The notes under the pieces were generated by a model. It did no database searches. It had not been told where the DNA came from and saw only the letters and a list, made by a program, of their open reading frames with translations. The translations under genes were made by a program, and so were the position numbers. A stretch of 35,138 bases of DNA from Flemingiibacterium sp964430755 (lineage in GTDB: Bacteria; Bacillota; Clostridia; Oscillospirales; CAG-272). Of this stretch, positions 1 to 7,110 are shown piece by piece (within the stretch, counting starts at the first letter, position 1; every line of letters begins with the position of its first letter). The stretch spans positions 1 through 35,138 of the forward strand of contig CAYSFT010000022.1 in NCBI GenBank assembly GCA_964430755.1, given 5' to 3'.

Positions 1-124
1 TTCTCGAAAACTTTTTTGTTTTTTCGAGTGTATACTCTAAGGGGATTATATCAAAACGGGGACAGTTCTTGCTTTTTTGGGGGATTGTGTGGTGAGTATC
101 CTCTCGCCATTCAACCGGATCCAA
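1..124. other. Window-edge stretch downstream of the RHH gene
   Basis: An 8-base perfect inverted repeat, CTCGAAAA (3-10) with TTTTCGAG (21-28), lies at the window start. No U-run follows on the minus strand inside the window, so a terminator role cannot be judged. I see no gene here. Confidence 0.4.
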
Positions 125-337
125 TTATTTGCTTTTAGTATCGCCAAGCTTGATATCAAGCGGTTTGTCTATTTCGTCCGACACGTATTTCCCGTTTTTT
201 CTGCGTTGACGGACACATTCACTCAAGAGATATTCGATCTGACCGTTGACCGAGCGAAAATCATCCTCTGCCCATGCGGCGATCTCGGCAAACAGCTTTT
301 CTGAAAGCCTGAGCGGTATTTGTTTCTTTTCCGCCAT
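125..337 (-). CDS. Ribbon-helix-helix (Arc-like) DNA-binding protein
   Basis: A 70-residue protein. Its N-terminus (KKQIPLRLSEKLFAEIAAWA) has the beta-strand plus helix pattern of Arc/CopG-type ribbon-helix-helix proteins: alternating residues in the strand (IPLRL) followed by an amphipathic helix, then a second helix around residues 28-45 (SVNGQIEYLLSECVRQRR). These proteins dimerise and insert the beta-ribbon into the DNA major groove, usually at tandem sites. The ATG lies one base after the TGA of the upstream SPFH gene, so the two are almost certainly co-translated. The C-terminal ~25 residues are polar and probably unstructured. I infer that it is an autoregulator of this operon, because palindromic repeats overlap the operon promoter. 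An antitoxin role is possible, but no toxin gene is seen beside it. Confidence 0.8.
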   Translation of the reverse strand: MAEKKQIPLRLSEKLFAEIAAWAEDDFRSVNGQIEYLLSECVRQRRKNGKYVSDEIDKPLDIKLGDTKSK

Positions 338-338
338 A

Positions 339-1364
339 TCAATAAAGACTTCCCGAGTTTACAACGGGTTGGGCATCGTGATTTCCGCAGAGTACGACAA
401 GCAGGTTTGACACCATTGCCGCTTTGCGTTCGTCGTCAAGTGCAACGGTCTTGTTTTCGGCGAGACGTTCAAGCGCCAGCTCAACCATGCCGACAGCACC
501 GTCAACGATCATTTTGCGCGCGTCGATAATTGCTGATGCCTGCTGACGCTGGAGCATTACAGCAGCGATTTCGGGTGCGTATGCAAGGTAAGTGATACGT
601 GCTTCGATGATTTCAAGTCCTGCTTCGGCGACCTTTGTCTGAATTTCATCGCGGATACGCTTTGCAACGATTTCGCTTGAACCGCGAAGTGAGCCTTCAT
701 CTGCAAGACCGTCACCGGTGGTGTCGACATTCGGCGCGATGTCATAAGGGTAGATGCGTACAATGTTACGAAGCGCACTGTCACACTGGAGCGAGAGGTA
801 TTCCTTATAATTATCGACGTTGAATACCGCCTTTGCTGTGTCAACAACTCTCCACATAACCGCGATACCGATTTCGACAGGATTACCGAGGCAGTCGTTT
901 ATTTTCTGGCGCTGATTATTGAGTGTCATTATTTTGAGGGAAATTTTATTTGCCGAGGTGTCAATGTTTACGTTTCCCGTGCTCGGCTTTATGTTTAAGG
1001 GGCTATCGTGGTTTGTAACGTCACCGCTCTGATTCAGCTTGGTTTTTGCGGCAGGGTTAACGGCGGTGCAGAAAGGGTTTACATAATAGAAGCCCGCATC
1101 CTTGAGAGTGCTGATGTATTTACCGAAAAGCGTGAGAACGAGCGCTTCCTGCGGCTTTAATATTTTCAAGCCGAGAAAGGGGATCCAACCGATACACACC
1201 CAGATTATTGAAACCACAAAAAGCGGCACACCGAGTGTGAGGTTGCCGTCGTCCATCAAGATGCCCCCAAAGACACAGCCGGCACCTGCAGCGAGATAAA
1301 GCAGTATGGTGAGTATCATTACTGCCATACCGTGTTTTTTGCCAGATAAGATTTTTTCGTTCAT
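339..1364 (-). CDS. SPFH/band 7 domain membrane protein
   Basis: A 341-residue protein with two N-terminal hydrophobic segments (about residues 13-35 and 42-66), followed by an SPFH/prohibitin-like region (about 70-290) that begins KPQEALVLTLFGKY, a typical band-7 opening. A helical region with E/A/R-rich stretches (IVAKRIRDEIQTKVAEAGLEI, ITYLAYAPEIAAVMLQRQQA) follows, as in stomatin/flotillin-type oligomerising proteins. Such proteins form ring or cage-like assemblies at the membrane and organise membrane microdomains or protease partners; the partner here is unknown. The start is supported by an AGGAGGT site at about 1374-1380. It is the first gene of a two-gene operon with the ribbon-helix-helix gene, with a strong promoter just upstream. 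Confidence 0.88.
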   Translation of the reverse strand: MNEKILSGKKHGMAVMILTILLYLAAGAGCVFGGILMDDGNLTLGVPLFVVSIIWVCIGWIPFLGLKILKPQEALVLTLFGKYISTLKDAGFYYVNPFCTAVNPAAKTKLNQSGDVTNHDSPLNIKPSTGNVNIDTSANKISLKIMTLNNQRQKINDCLGNPVEIGIAVMWRVVDTAKAVFNVDNYKEYLSLQCDSALRNIVRIYPYDIAPNVDTTGDGLADEGSLRGSSEIVAKRIRDEIQTKVAEAGLEIIEARITYLAYAPEIAAVMLQRQQASAIIDARKMIVDGAVGMVELALERLAENKTVALDDERKAAMVSNLLVVLCGNHDAQPVVNSGSLY

Positions 1365-1405
1365 AATATCATACCTCCTATGGTTGATATCATAATGATA
1401 TCATA
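1363..1405. promoter_or_regulatory. Candidate operator: three TGATATCATA-type repeats
   Basis: TGATATCATA occurs exactly at 1385-1394 and at 1396-1405, an 11-base pitch. A one-mismatch copy (TAATATCATA) is at 1364-1373, 21 bases further on. The core ATGATATCAT (1395-1404) is a perfect 10-base palindrome. The copies cover the -10, the expected start site and the start codon, so a bound protein would block transcription. I infer binding by the ribbon-helix-helix protein of the operon, since that fold typically binds tandem sites one helical turn apart. Confidence 0.55.
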
Positions 1406-1423
1406 AAGATATTTGTTTGTCAA
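1395..1423 (-). promoter_or_regulatory. Sigma-A promoter of the SPFH/RHH operon
   Basis: Reading the minus strand, TTGACA (1423-1418), a 17-base spacer and TATCAT (1400-1395) form a near-consensus promoter. Transcription should start near 1388, giving a short leader with the AGGAGGT site. The -10 lies inside a palindromic repeat, listed separately. Confidence 0.8.
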
Positions 1424-1469
1424 GGGGTATGCGAAAATTTTTTGAAAAAATTTTTATAGGGATGTGATA

Positions 1470-1628
1470 AATTATAGTTTATGCATCTATAAAGCCTCTC
1501 ACTCTGGGAGAGGCGGCACGCCGTAAGGCGTGACGGAGAGGGCTTACAATGAGCGTGAATTCCCTCTCAGTCACCTACGGTGACAGCTCTCCCAAAGGGA
1601 GAGCCTTAAGTAACATTAAACTATAATT
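1470..1628. repeat. Miniature hairpin repeat element, family A copy 1
   Basis: A non-coding element bounded by a perfect 12-base inverted repeat (AATTATAGTTTA at 1470-1481, complement at 1617-1628). Inside are four short hairpins: CCTCTCACTCTGGGAGAGG, CACGCC/GGCGTG, GTCACC/GGTGAC and GGCTCTCCC/GGGAGAGCC (as read on either strand). The same order, inverted, is found at 20446-20594. There is no open reading frame of note, so this is probably a non-autonomous mobile or REP-like element. It fills most of the 318-base gap between the SPFH and S-layer genes. Confidence 0.75.
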
Positions 1629-1643
1629 CACACGCAAAGCAAA

Positions 1644-1671
1644 GGAGCCGCCCACTTTAATGGACAGCTCC
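1644..1671 (-). terminator. Intrinsic terminator of the SLH gene
   Basis: An 11-base stem with G-U pairs (1644-1654 with 1661-1671) and a six-base loop lies just after the stop codon of the minus-strand SLH gene, followed on that strand by TTTGCTTTG. On the plus strand the same stem is followed by GATTTTTC, so it could act in both directions. Confidence 0.6.
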
Positions 1672-1682
1672 GATTTTTCTAT

Positions 1683-4466
1683 TTATTCCACTGTAAATTC
1701 AGCGAAGAAGTCAATGCCGTTTACTTCAAAGAGGAGGATATAATCGCCTGCTTCGAGCGCGGCATCCGGGGTGATCTCAAACGCGAAGTTTACGCCGGGA
1801 AGCTTGCTTGCGGTGAATGCCTCGGTGTCAAGCTTTTCGTATTCTTCAGATTCGGTGTCAAAGGTGTAGAGAGCGCTCATAGCGAATGTGTCAACATCCT
1901 TGAGGGTGTCAACTGCGCTGACTGTGATCTTACCGTCTGCATAGCTTGCATCAAAGCTTGCCGCGTCAAGAAGAATTATCGAGGTTACCTTACCGTCCTT
2001 GACAAGGAACTCAACATTGCCCATGAATGCGTCTGCAAGTGTTATTGCGGTTACTGTGCCGTCGGAGTGAAGCTCGGTCACCTTGATGCCTGCTGCAATA
2101 CCGAAGGTTTCGCCGCCGATGGTTACTGTGGTTTTGGTGTAACCCGATACAACGCCGCTTGCGATTGATGCTTCGGTTGCAGATATGATGCCCTCGGCGT
2201 CTATGAGATAGTTCTTGCCTGCGACGAGCTCATCACTCTTTGAGTACATTTCCTTGATTTCGCCTGCCGCGAGGTCGAGTACGGTGTATGTGCTCATAAT
2301 CGTGCCGTCAACAAGCTCGCTGCCGGTTGCCATAAGCACCTTGACGCTGCTCTGGGTTGTAACGGTGTCACCGAGTGAACCGTCGGAAACGTAGAGGTAA
2401 CGCAGGGTTTCAACAGAACCGATTTCGTTATCGAATATAGCAGTTACATATGCGCCGTCGTTTACTGTGATGCCGGAGCTGTATGCGCCGTTTATGACAG
2501 AGTGCGTTGTGCCGTTCTTTACGATAATGAGTGTGTCGTCGTTCATTACGAACTTTATCGAGGACTCGTCATTGCCCGTGGAGGTTGCGGAATCGGCACT
2601 GCCAGCCGCGATGGTGTGATATGAGCCCGAGGGTGCGATGGTTGTTGAATCTGCACTGTCGATGATGAATGCGATCTCGTCGTTCTTGCTGTCGGACTGT
2701 ACAAATTCGTTGCTTCCGGAGACGATTGTACCGCTTACTGTTGCCGCAGGGATAAGGGTGAACGTGCCGTCCTGACTTGTTACATAGCGGTAAACTTCAC
2801 CTGCACTTACAACGCGGTTGGTTACGAAGATGGTTTCAGCCGCGCCGTCGATAAGCGCTTCCATAGCGTAACCGAGCTTGCCGTCCACGAATACGGGAGT
2901 TGTGCCGCTCTGTGCCACGAGGTACTTCGAGGGTGCGCCGACTGTTGCTTCGGTGGTGTCAACTGCGAGGATGATCTCGCCGAATACTACAACTCGTACC
3001 GATGCGCCGACTGTGAGCTGTTCACGGATAGACTCTGCGCTGACGTCGAGCTTTTCACTTCCGAGAGTGTAGGTCTTGCCGTCGATGGTTGCGCTCGTCT
3101 TGGTAAGACGTGTGATCTTGCCGGGCTCGGTTATGGGAAGAACCGTTGCGAGCTCAAGCGATTTACCGCTCTCGTTGAAATAGTAGAGAACATAGTCGCC
3201 GTTTGCCGCCTTGCTGTCGTCGATGATGGAGAGGTCTGTTTCCTTCATGCCGCCTGCGAGGTTTACTTTGCCGTTCTTTATTTCAAGCTTGCCGAATGCA
3301 AAGGGCTTGATTATAAGGCGGTCTGCGGTGGTGCTGTTCTTATCGTTGAAGATAAGCTCTGCGTCATATGCGCCGAGAAGCTTGGAGAGGGCTGCATTGG
3401 TTTTGATCTGTGTAAGGGATGCGTCCTTGTCGTAAGCATAAACAAGAAGCTCGTTTGCGTTGGTTGCGAGCGCATCGGAGAGGGTTTCGACAACCTGATA
3501 TTTAACGCCGCCGATTTCGATATGTGCGTTATCCTTGCCGGGAGTGATCACCTCTGCCGCTTCGCTCTTGCCAAGCTCGGTACAGCCGAGTACGCTTACA
3601 AGCTTGGTCTTATCGTCGCGCTTGTAAACGAGCTTGAAGTTCTTGCCGAGGTGCTCGTCTGCTTCACCCTCGAGCGCAAGCTCTGCATATTTTACGGTGA
3701 GGAATCCGTCCTCGGTGTGAACGGTGACATAACCGTCCTTGGTTACGGTGTCAACGCCCTCAAGTGCGAAATGGTTGGTTGCAACGATGACGCTTTCATC
3801 AATTGTATAACCGAACACGCGCTCGATGATCGTTGTTGACTCATAGAAGGTCATACCGTTCGATGCGGTTTTCGGGATGAGATATTCTGCTGTGAGTGCA
3901 TTGTAGAGAAGTGCTGAAACCTCGGAACGGGTGAGCTCCTTGGTGTAAGAAAGATCCTCGATGCCGTCGTCAAGTCCGAGCTTAACTGCGGCGTCAATGT
4001 AAGTCCAGGGGTAACCGCCGTTCATCTGGATCGAGCTGTGACCGAGTGCGCGGACGAGCATTGTCATTGCGTCCTGAAGCAGGATACCGCCCTGGGGTGT
4101 AAATGTCGAGTCGCTTGTACCGATGATGTAACCGGAAGCGTTTGCCCATGAGATGGCGCCGTGGTAGGTTTCGTTAGAAAGGTCGGTGAAAGGGGACGTG
4201 TTTGTTGTGCCTGCGGTGTCTTTTCCGATCATGAGTCTGAACAGAAGCAGTGCCATCTGCTCACGGGTGACTTTTTCGTCGGGCGAAAACTCGGTTTCGC
4301 TTGTGCCCCTTATAACTCCGATATCGGAAAGAATTTCGATTTGCTCTGCGTATCTGTCGGTTGATGCAACGTCATCATACGACTTTGCAAAGGCTCCGGT
4401 CGCCATTGAGGCGGCGAGCATTACTGTCGCCAGCGAACCGGATATGAATCTTTTCAGATTTTTCAT
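1683..4466 (-). CDS. S-layer homology (SLH) domain surface protein
   Basis: A 927-residue exported protein. Residues 1-27 form a signal peptide (basic start, hydrophobic core, AFA cleavage site). Three SLH motifs follow: about 29-78 (contains GVIRGTSETEFSPDEKVTRE), 90-142 (SGYIIGTSDSTFTPQGGI) and a weaker one at 150-195 (ELTRSEVSALLYNAL). SLH domains bind secondary cell-wall polymers and hold proteins on the surface of Gram-positive cells. The remaining ~730 residues are Thr/Ser/Val/Asp-rich, with many short beta-strand-like stretches and no motif I recognise; no catalytic residues can be named. It could be an S-layer subunit or a surface stalk. The start has GGAGG at the right distance. It is a single-gene unit with its own promoter and terminator. 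Confidence 0.85.
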   Translation of the reverse strand: MKNLKRFISGSLATVMLAASMATGAFAKSYDDVASTDRYAEQIEILSDIGVIRGTSETEFSPDEKVTREQMALLLFRLMIGKDTAGTTNTSPFTDLSNETYHGAISWANASGYIIGTSDSTFTPQGGILLQDAMTMLVRALGHSSIQMNGGYPWTYIDAAVKLGLDDGIEDLSYTKELTRSEVSALLYNALTAEYLIPKTASNGMTFYESTTIIERVFGYTIDESVIVATNHFALEGVDTVTKDGYVTVHTEDGFLTVKYAELALEGEADEHLGKNFKLVYKRDDKTKLVSVLGCTELGKSEAAEVITPGKDNAHIEIGGVKYQVVETLSDALATNANELLVYAYDKDASLTQIKTNAALSKLLGAYDAELIFNDKNSTTADRLIIKPFAFGKLEIKNGKVNLAGGMKETDLSIIDDSKAANGDYVLYYFNESGKSLELATVLPITEPGKITRLTKTSATIDGKTYTLGSEKLDVSAESIREQLTVGASVRVVVFGEIILAVDTTEATVGAPSKYLVAQSGTTPVFVDGKLGYAMEALIDGAAETIFVTNRVVSAGEVYRYVTSQDGTFTLIPAATVSGTIVSGSNEFVQSDSKNDEIAFIIDSADSTTIAPSGSYHTIAAGSADSATSTGNDESSIKFVMNDDTLIIVKNGTTHSVINGAYSSGITVNDGAYVTAIFDNEIGSVETLRYLYVSDGSLGDTVTTQSSVKVLMATGSELVDGTIMSTYTVLDLAAGEIKEMYSKSDELVAGKNYLIDAEGIISATEASIASGVVSGYTKTTVTIGGETFGIAAGIKVTELHSDGTVTAITLADAFMGNVEFLVKDGKVTSIILLDAASFDASYADGKITVSAVDTLKDVDTFAMSALYTFDTESEEYEKLDTEAFTASKLPGVNFAFEITPDAALEAGDYILLFEVNGIDFFAEFTVE

Positions 4467-4494
4467 AGCTTTGGATTTCCTCCGTGATAATATG

Positions 4495-4537
4495 ATTCAC
4501 GACTTGGCTCGGCTTGTGCCGTCCTTGCCGCGTGAAT
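4495..4537 (-). promoter_or_regulatory. 5' leader stem-loop of the SLH mRNA
   Basis: ATTCACG (4495-4501) and CGTGAAT (4531-4537) form a 7-base outer stem around an inner CGGC/GCCG hairpin (4510-4513 with 4518-4521). The predicted start of transcription (about 4533) falls within the outer stem, so the mRNA would begin almost at the paired region. It may stabilise the mRNA. Confidence 0.45.
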
Positions 4538-4539
4538 AT

Positions 4540-4568
4540 ATGATACCATACCTCGTCGGGAAAATCAA
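4540..4568 (-). promoter_or_regulatory. Sigma-A promoter of the SLH gene
   Basis: On the minus strand, TTGATT (4568-4563), a 17-base spacer and TATCAT (4545-4540). It leaves a leader of about 67 bases before the SLH start codon. Confidence 0.65.
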
Positions 4569-4670
4569 TGATTTTTGTGCATATGTCATAAAATCGTTAT
4601 CGTTATTCATGCGTGATATATTTAATTTCAATAATATTCCAATTTTGTAAAGCAAACAGCCGCCAAACAC

Positions 4671-4709
4671 AAAAATATCCCTGCGCAGCCATGACGTACA
4701 CAGGGATAT
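4671..4709 (-). terminator. Intrinsic terminator after the DUF4358-like gene
   Basis: ATATCCCTG (4675-4683) pairs with CAGGGATAT (4701-4709), followed on the minus strand by TTTTTGTG. It ends the minus-strand unit that runs from 6748 to 4732. Confidence 0.8.
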
Positions 4710-4731
4710 CGTTTATTTGATTAACACTTGC

Positions 4732-5226
4732 TTACTTGCCGAGAAGTTCGTTTTCCACTTTGGTGAACAGCTCGGTTTTTACGTCCTCATCGTGAATAGC
4801 GAAAACAACATATTTGCCCATAACCTTGACGGCGGCATTCTCAAGCTTGTGAAGCTCATCGGTTCTGTATTGCTCCCATTCCACGGTTTTGCTGTCGAAA
4901 TACTCGTTGAGAGCCGCTTCGATTGCTTCGGTGTTTTCCTCGGAGGTTGCCTTGAATATGCCGTATTCGTCGGAGTTGTTTATCTTGACGGTGCACTCTT
5001 CAAACAAAGCTTCGTCTATGCCGATTCTGTTGATAATATAGGTTTCGGGAACGCTTGCGTATTTATCGCTTTCCGGCAAAACCGAATCAACAATAGTAAC
5101 AAGATCGTTTACGGCAACGTCATCTGCATATGTGACGCTCGCGCCGCAGGCGGTCATAATAAGGCAGGTTAATATCAGTATCAATGTGAAAACGGACGCT
5201 GTACATCCGGCTCTCTTGGAACTCAT
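4732..5226 (-). CDS. Lipoprotein, DUF4358-like
   Basis: A 164-residue lipoprotein. A hydrophobic leader ends in a lipobox (LIMTAC, Cys27), so the mature protein should be anchored to the outer face of the membrane. The mature part has no Cys and shows the pattern YGIFKATSEENTEAIEAAL followed by Y/F-rich helices and KVMGKYVVFAI. This resembles the DUF4358 family of small clostridial lipoproteins, but the call is by eye only. The start follows AAAGGATG. It lies 22 bases after the SGNH hydrolase gene, in the same transcription unit, which suggests a shared job at the cell surface. Function unknown. Confidence 0.7.
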   Translation of the reverse strand: MSSKRAGCTASVFTLILILTCLIMTACGASVTYADDVAVNDLVTIVDSVLPESDKYASVPETYIINRIGIDEALFEECTVKINNSDEYGIFKATSEENTEAIEAALNEYFDSKTVEWEQYRTDELHKLENAAVKVMGKYVVFAIHDEDVKTELFTKVENELLGK

Positions 5227-5248
5227 AATTTATTACATCCTTTCGGTT

Positions 5249-6268
5249 TTAGTTGGTATAAGCGTGTGTACGCAGGTTGTTGAGCTCAAGCGTGAACGAT
5301 TCGGTGTGAAGATGGATACCGTCACCGTTGTGGTAGCTCTCGGGGAGCCAACCCTCGGCATCACAGAGTACGGAATATGTGTCGATAAACTTGACGCCGA
5401 CCTCATCCGCAACCTCTAAAATCCACTCGTTTGCGGCTTGTATCTTTTCATTATTGATAGATCCAAGCGACGGATAGCTTCTTGCAACGGGGAAGATCGA
5501 CTGACAGATTATTTTCGTTTCGGGGCTTACTTTCATTATTGTTTCAAGCATACTCTTATATTCCGCTTTGAAATAATCCTCGCCCATGAACGATACACCG
5601 TTTACGCCGAGAGTTATTACGAGATATTCGGGCTTCTTTCGTGAAACGGCTTCCTCAATCGTGATATGCTCGCCCGTTTCGGGGTATACGATCGTTTCAA
5701 ACGAAACATTTGAAAGAGTCAGCGTTCCGCTTTGAGGCGTCCAGACCTGCTTTGTAGCTTTTCCGTCCTTTAGCATCTTATAGGCGCGAAGTCCGTTTGT
5801 CGTGGAGTCGCCGAGGAATATCATTTTGTCGATATAAGCTTGTCCTGCATCCGCTGTGACGCCGAGCACCGTATTCGGATATTTTTTGAGAGTTGCCGCC
5901 CATTCGGCGCTTACGTTTTTAGAGGGAACGTCAACCGAGGGCTCGTTTGGGTTTGACACCGGTGCCGGTGCTGTGGTTTCAGGTGCTTTAGTCGTTCCCG
6001 GCGGCAGCGTCGTGTCCGAAGAATCGGTTGTGTCGGCGGTGTCGGGCGTATCGGTCGTGTCAGATGTATTGGGCAGAGTGTTTGTATCTGCCGGAGAGCC
6101 GGTCATCGGAGGATCTATGGTTACGATGTCCGAAATTTTTGTTTCGACATTACTGCTTGTGGCCGAGGAAGCTATGATCATAACGATCATCACCGCGATA
6201 ACAATAAATATTGCAAACGCCGCGATTTTATACATTGTAACGTCATTGTTACTGTTGTTTCTGTTCAC
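5249..6268 (-). CDS. Membrane-anchored SGNH/GDSL-family hydrolase
   Basis: 339 residues from the chosen GTG. It has a short cytoplasmic N-terminus, one membrane segment (about residues 14-35), a ~75-residue low-complexity T/D/P linker and an extracellular SGNH domain. Catalytic blocks are visible: FLGDST (nucleophile Ser about 155), LGVNG (Asn about 223) and DGIHLH (Asp about 316, His about 319). These enzymes remove or transfer acyl groups, often acetyl groups on cell-wall or exported sugars; the substrate is not shown. I prefer the GTG at 6268 because AAAAGGAG is eight bases upstream. A GTG at 6277 is also in frame but touches that site. It is followed by the DUF4358-like lipoprotein, a pairing I recall from other gut Clostridia. 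Confidence 0.82.
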   Translation of the reverse strand: MNRNNSNNDVTMYKIAAFAIFIVIAVMIVMIIASSATSSNVETKISDIVTIDPPMTGSPADTNTLPNTSDTTDTPDTADTTDSSDTTLPPGTTKAPETTAPAPVSNPNEPSVDVPSKNVSAEWAATLKKYPNTVLGVTADAGQAYIDKMIFLGDSTTNGLRAYKMLKDGKATKQVWTPQSGTLTLSNVSFETIVYPETGEHITIEEAVSRKKPEYLVITLGVNGVSFMGEDYFKAEYKSMLETIMKVSPETKIICQSIFPVARSYPSLGSINNEKIQAANEWILEVADEVGVKFIDTYSVLCDAEGWLPESYHNGDGIHLHTESFTLELNNLRTHAYTN

Positions 6269-6292
6269 GGTTATCACTCCTTTTGTAAGGAC

Positions 6293-6748
6293 TTATTTGT
6301 TCTTCTCGAACTGGGAGGTGTACTCATCGTTTGCATTCTTGCGGTTCTTTCGGATGCTTGTGACAATCAGCGCGATAAAGGCGATTACGAAATAAACAAC
6401 CGTGAAGAGAAGCAGACGGACGGAAATATTTTCAACGGTCTGGTTGCTGCCGAGCATAAACACAAAGACAATTGCATATGCCGCGAGAGACAGAAGAAAA
6501 TGGAGCAGCACCTTGATTGTCATCGAATATTTGATTTTAAAGCAAAGATTGAGGAGCGACATTATAAAGCAGAATAAAAGAATATGCGAGCTTGTTGTCA
6601 TTCCGATGAGATAGTCCTTGGCGGATGCTATGGAATCGCCCTCTGCCATCAGAGTGAATGCTATCAAAAGCAGAAATGTCAGCCCTGTGAAATAAAGACA
6701 GGTGTTATAAATGATGTTTTTTAATTCTTTGAATATGTTCTTGTTCAT
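6293..6748 (-). CDS. Small four-helix membrane protein
   Basis: A 151-residue protein with four hydrophobic segments (about residues 18-34, 54-70, 79-100 and 109-130) and a charged C-terminal tail (SIRKNRKNANDEYTSQFEKNK contains several Lys/Asn). Segments 2-3 with the LLHFLLSLAAY pattern recall DUF3021-type proteins, but I am not confident. It is the first gene of the unit promoter 6844-6816, this gene, SGNH hydrolase, DUF4358-like lipoprotein. The ribosome binding site is poor. Function unknown. Confidence 0.7.
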   Translation of the reverse strand: MNKNIFKELKNIIYNTCLYFTGLTFLLLIAFTLMAEGDSIASAKDYLIGMTTSSHILLFCFIMSLLNLCFKIKYSMTIKVLLHFLLSLAAYAIVFVFMLGSNQTVENISVRLLLFTVVYFVIAFIALIVTSIRKNRKNANDEYTSQFEKNK

Positions 6749-6815
6749 TGCTTTACCGCAGCTTTTTTAGAAAGCATCCTTTCGATTTTTGCGTATGTAT
6801 TTTGATATTATTATA

Positions 6816-6844
6816 ATAATACCACCAAAACGGAAAATTTTCAA
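6816..6844 (-). promoter_or_regulatory. Sigma-A promoter of the membrane protein/SGNH unit
   Basis: On the minus strand, TTGAAA (6844-6839), 17 bases and TATTAT (6821-6816). Start expected near 6809. Confidence 0.65.
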
Positions 6845-7008
6845 CAGTGTGCAAAGAATATTTATAAACGTGTCATTTTTTGATAACAATTTTGGGATTG
6901 TTTGCCTTTAGCGCCCCACATGAATACACTGTATATACAATAAAGTGCGCTGACGGTCATCAAACAAAAAATATTATCGTTTTAAGCGGATAAATTTCCG
7001 TATAACGA

Positions 7009-7037
7009 TTGACTTTTTGCTCTGATAAATGTATAAT
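7009..7037 (+). promoter_or_regulatory. Sigma-A promoter of the nusB operon
   Basis: TTGACT (7009-7014), a 17-base spacer and TATAAT (7032-7037). It drives the ten-gene nusB-recN unit. The leader to the nusB ATG is about 65 bases. Confidence 0.82.
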
Positions 7038-7110
7038 ATAATATGTATACCTATATTTAAATGTATAAACATGAATATTAATCACTAAACATATACAAAA
7101 GAGGTCACTT

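Larger units (their letters stand above)
6749..7110. other. Divergent intergenic region
   Basis: 362 AT-rich bases between the two divergent units. It contains the leftward promoter at 6816-6844 and the rightward nusB promoter at 7009-7037. I see no gene, clear hairpin or riboswitch in the rest; the ~160 bases between the promoters hold nothing I can name. Confidence 0.7.

Noticed and set aside
50..100. ACGGGGACAGTTCT-like sequence resembling a REP associated with tyrosine transposases
   Set aside because: Only one half of the expected palindrome is present and no transposase is seen, so a mobile element cannot be supported.
125..337. A toxin-antitoxin pair with the ribbon-helix-helix protein as antitoxin
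   Set aside because: No small toxin-like gene is adjacent; its coupled partner is a 341-residue SPFH membrane protein.
1470..1628. A CRISPR array from the closely spaced short repeats
   Set aside because: The repeats are inverted hairpins of differing sequence, not direct repeats with unique spacers, and no cas genes are present.
5856..6395. A 179-codon Val/Ser-rich plus-strand frame with a hydrophobic tail
   Set aside because: Shadow of the Thr/Asp-rich linker and membrane helix of the SGNH hydrolase on the other strand.
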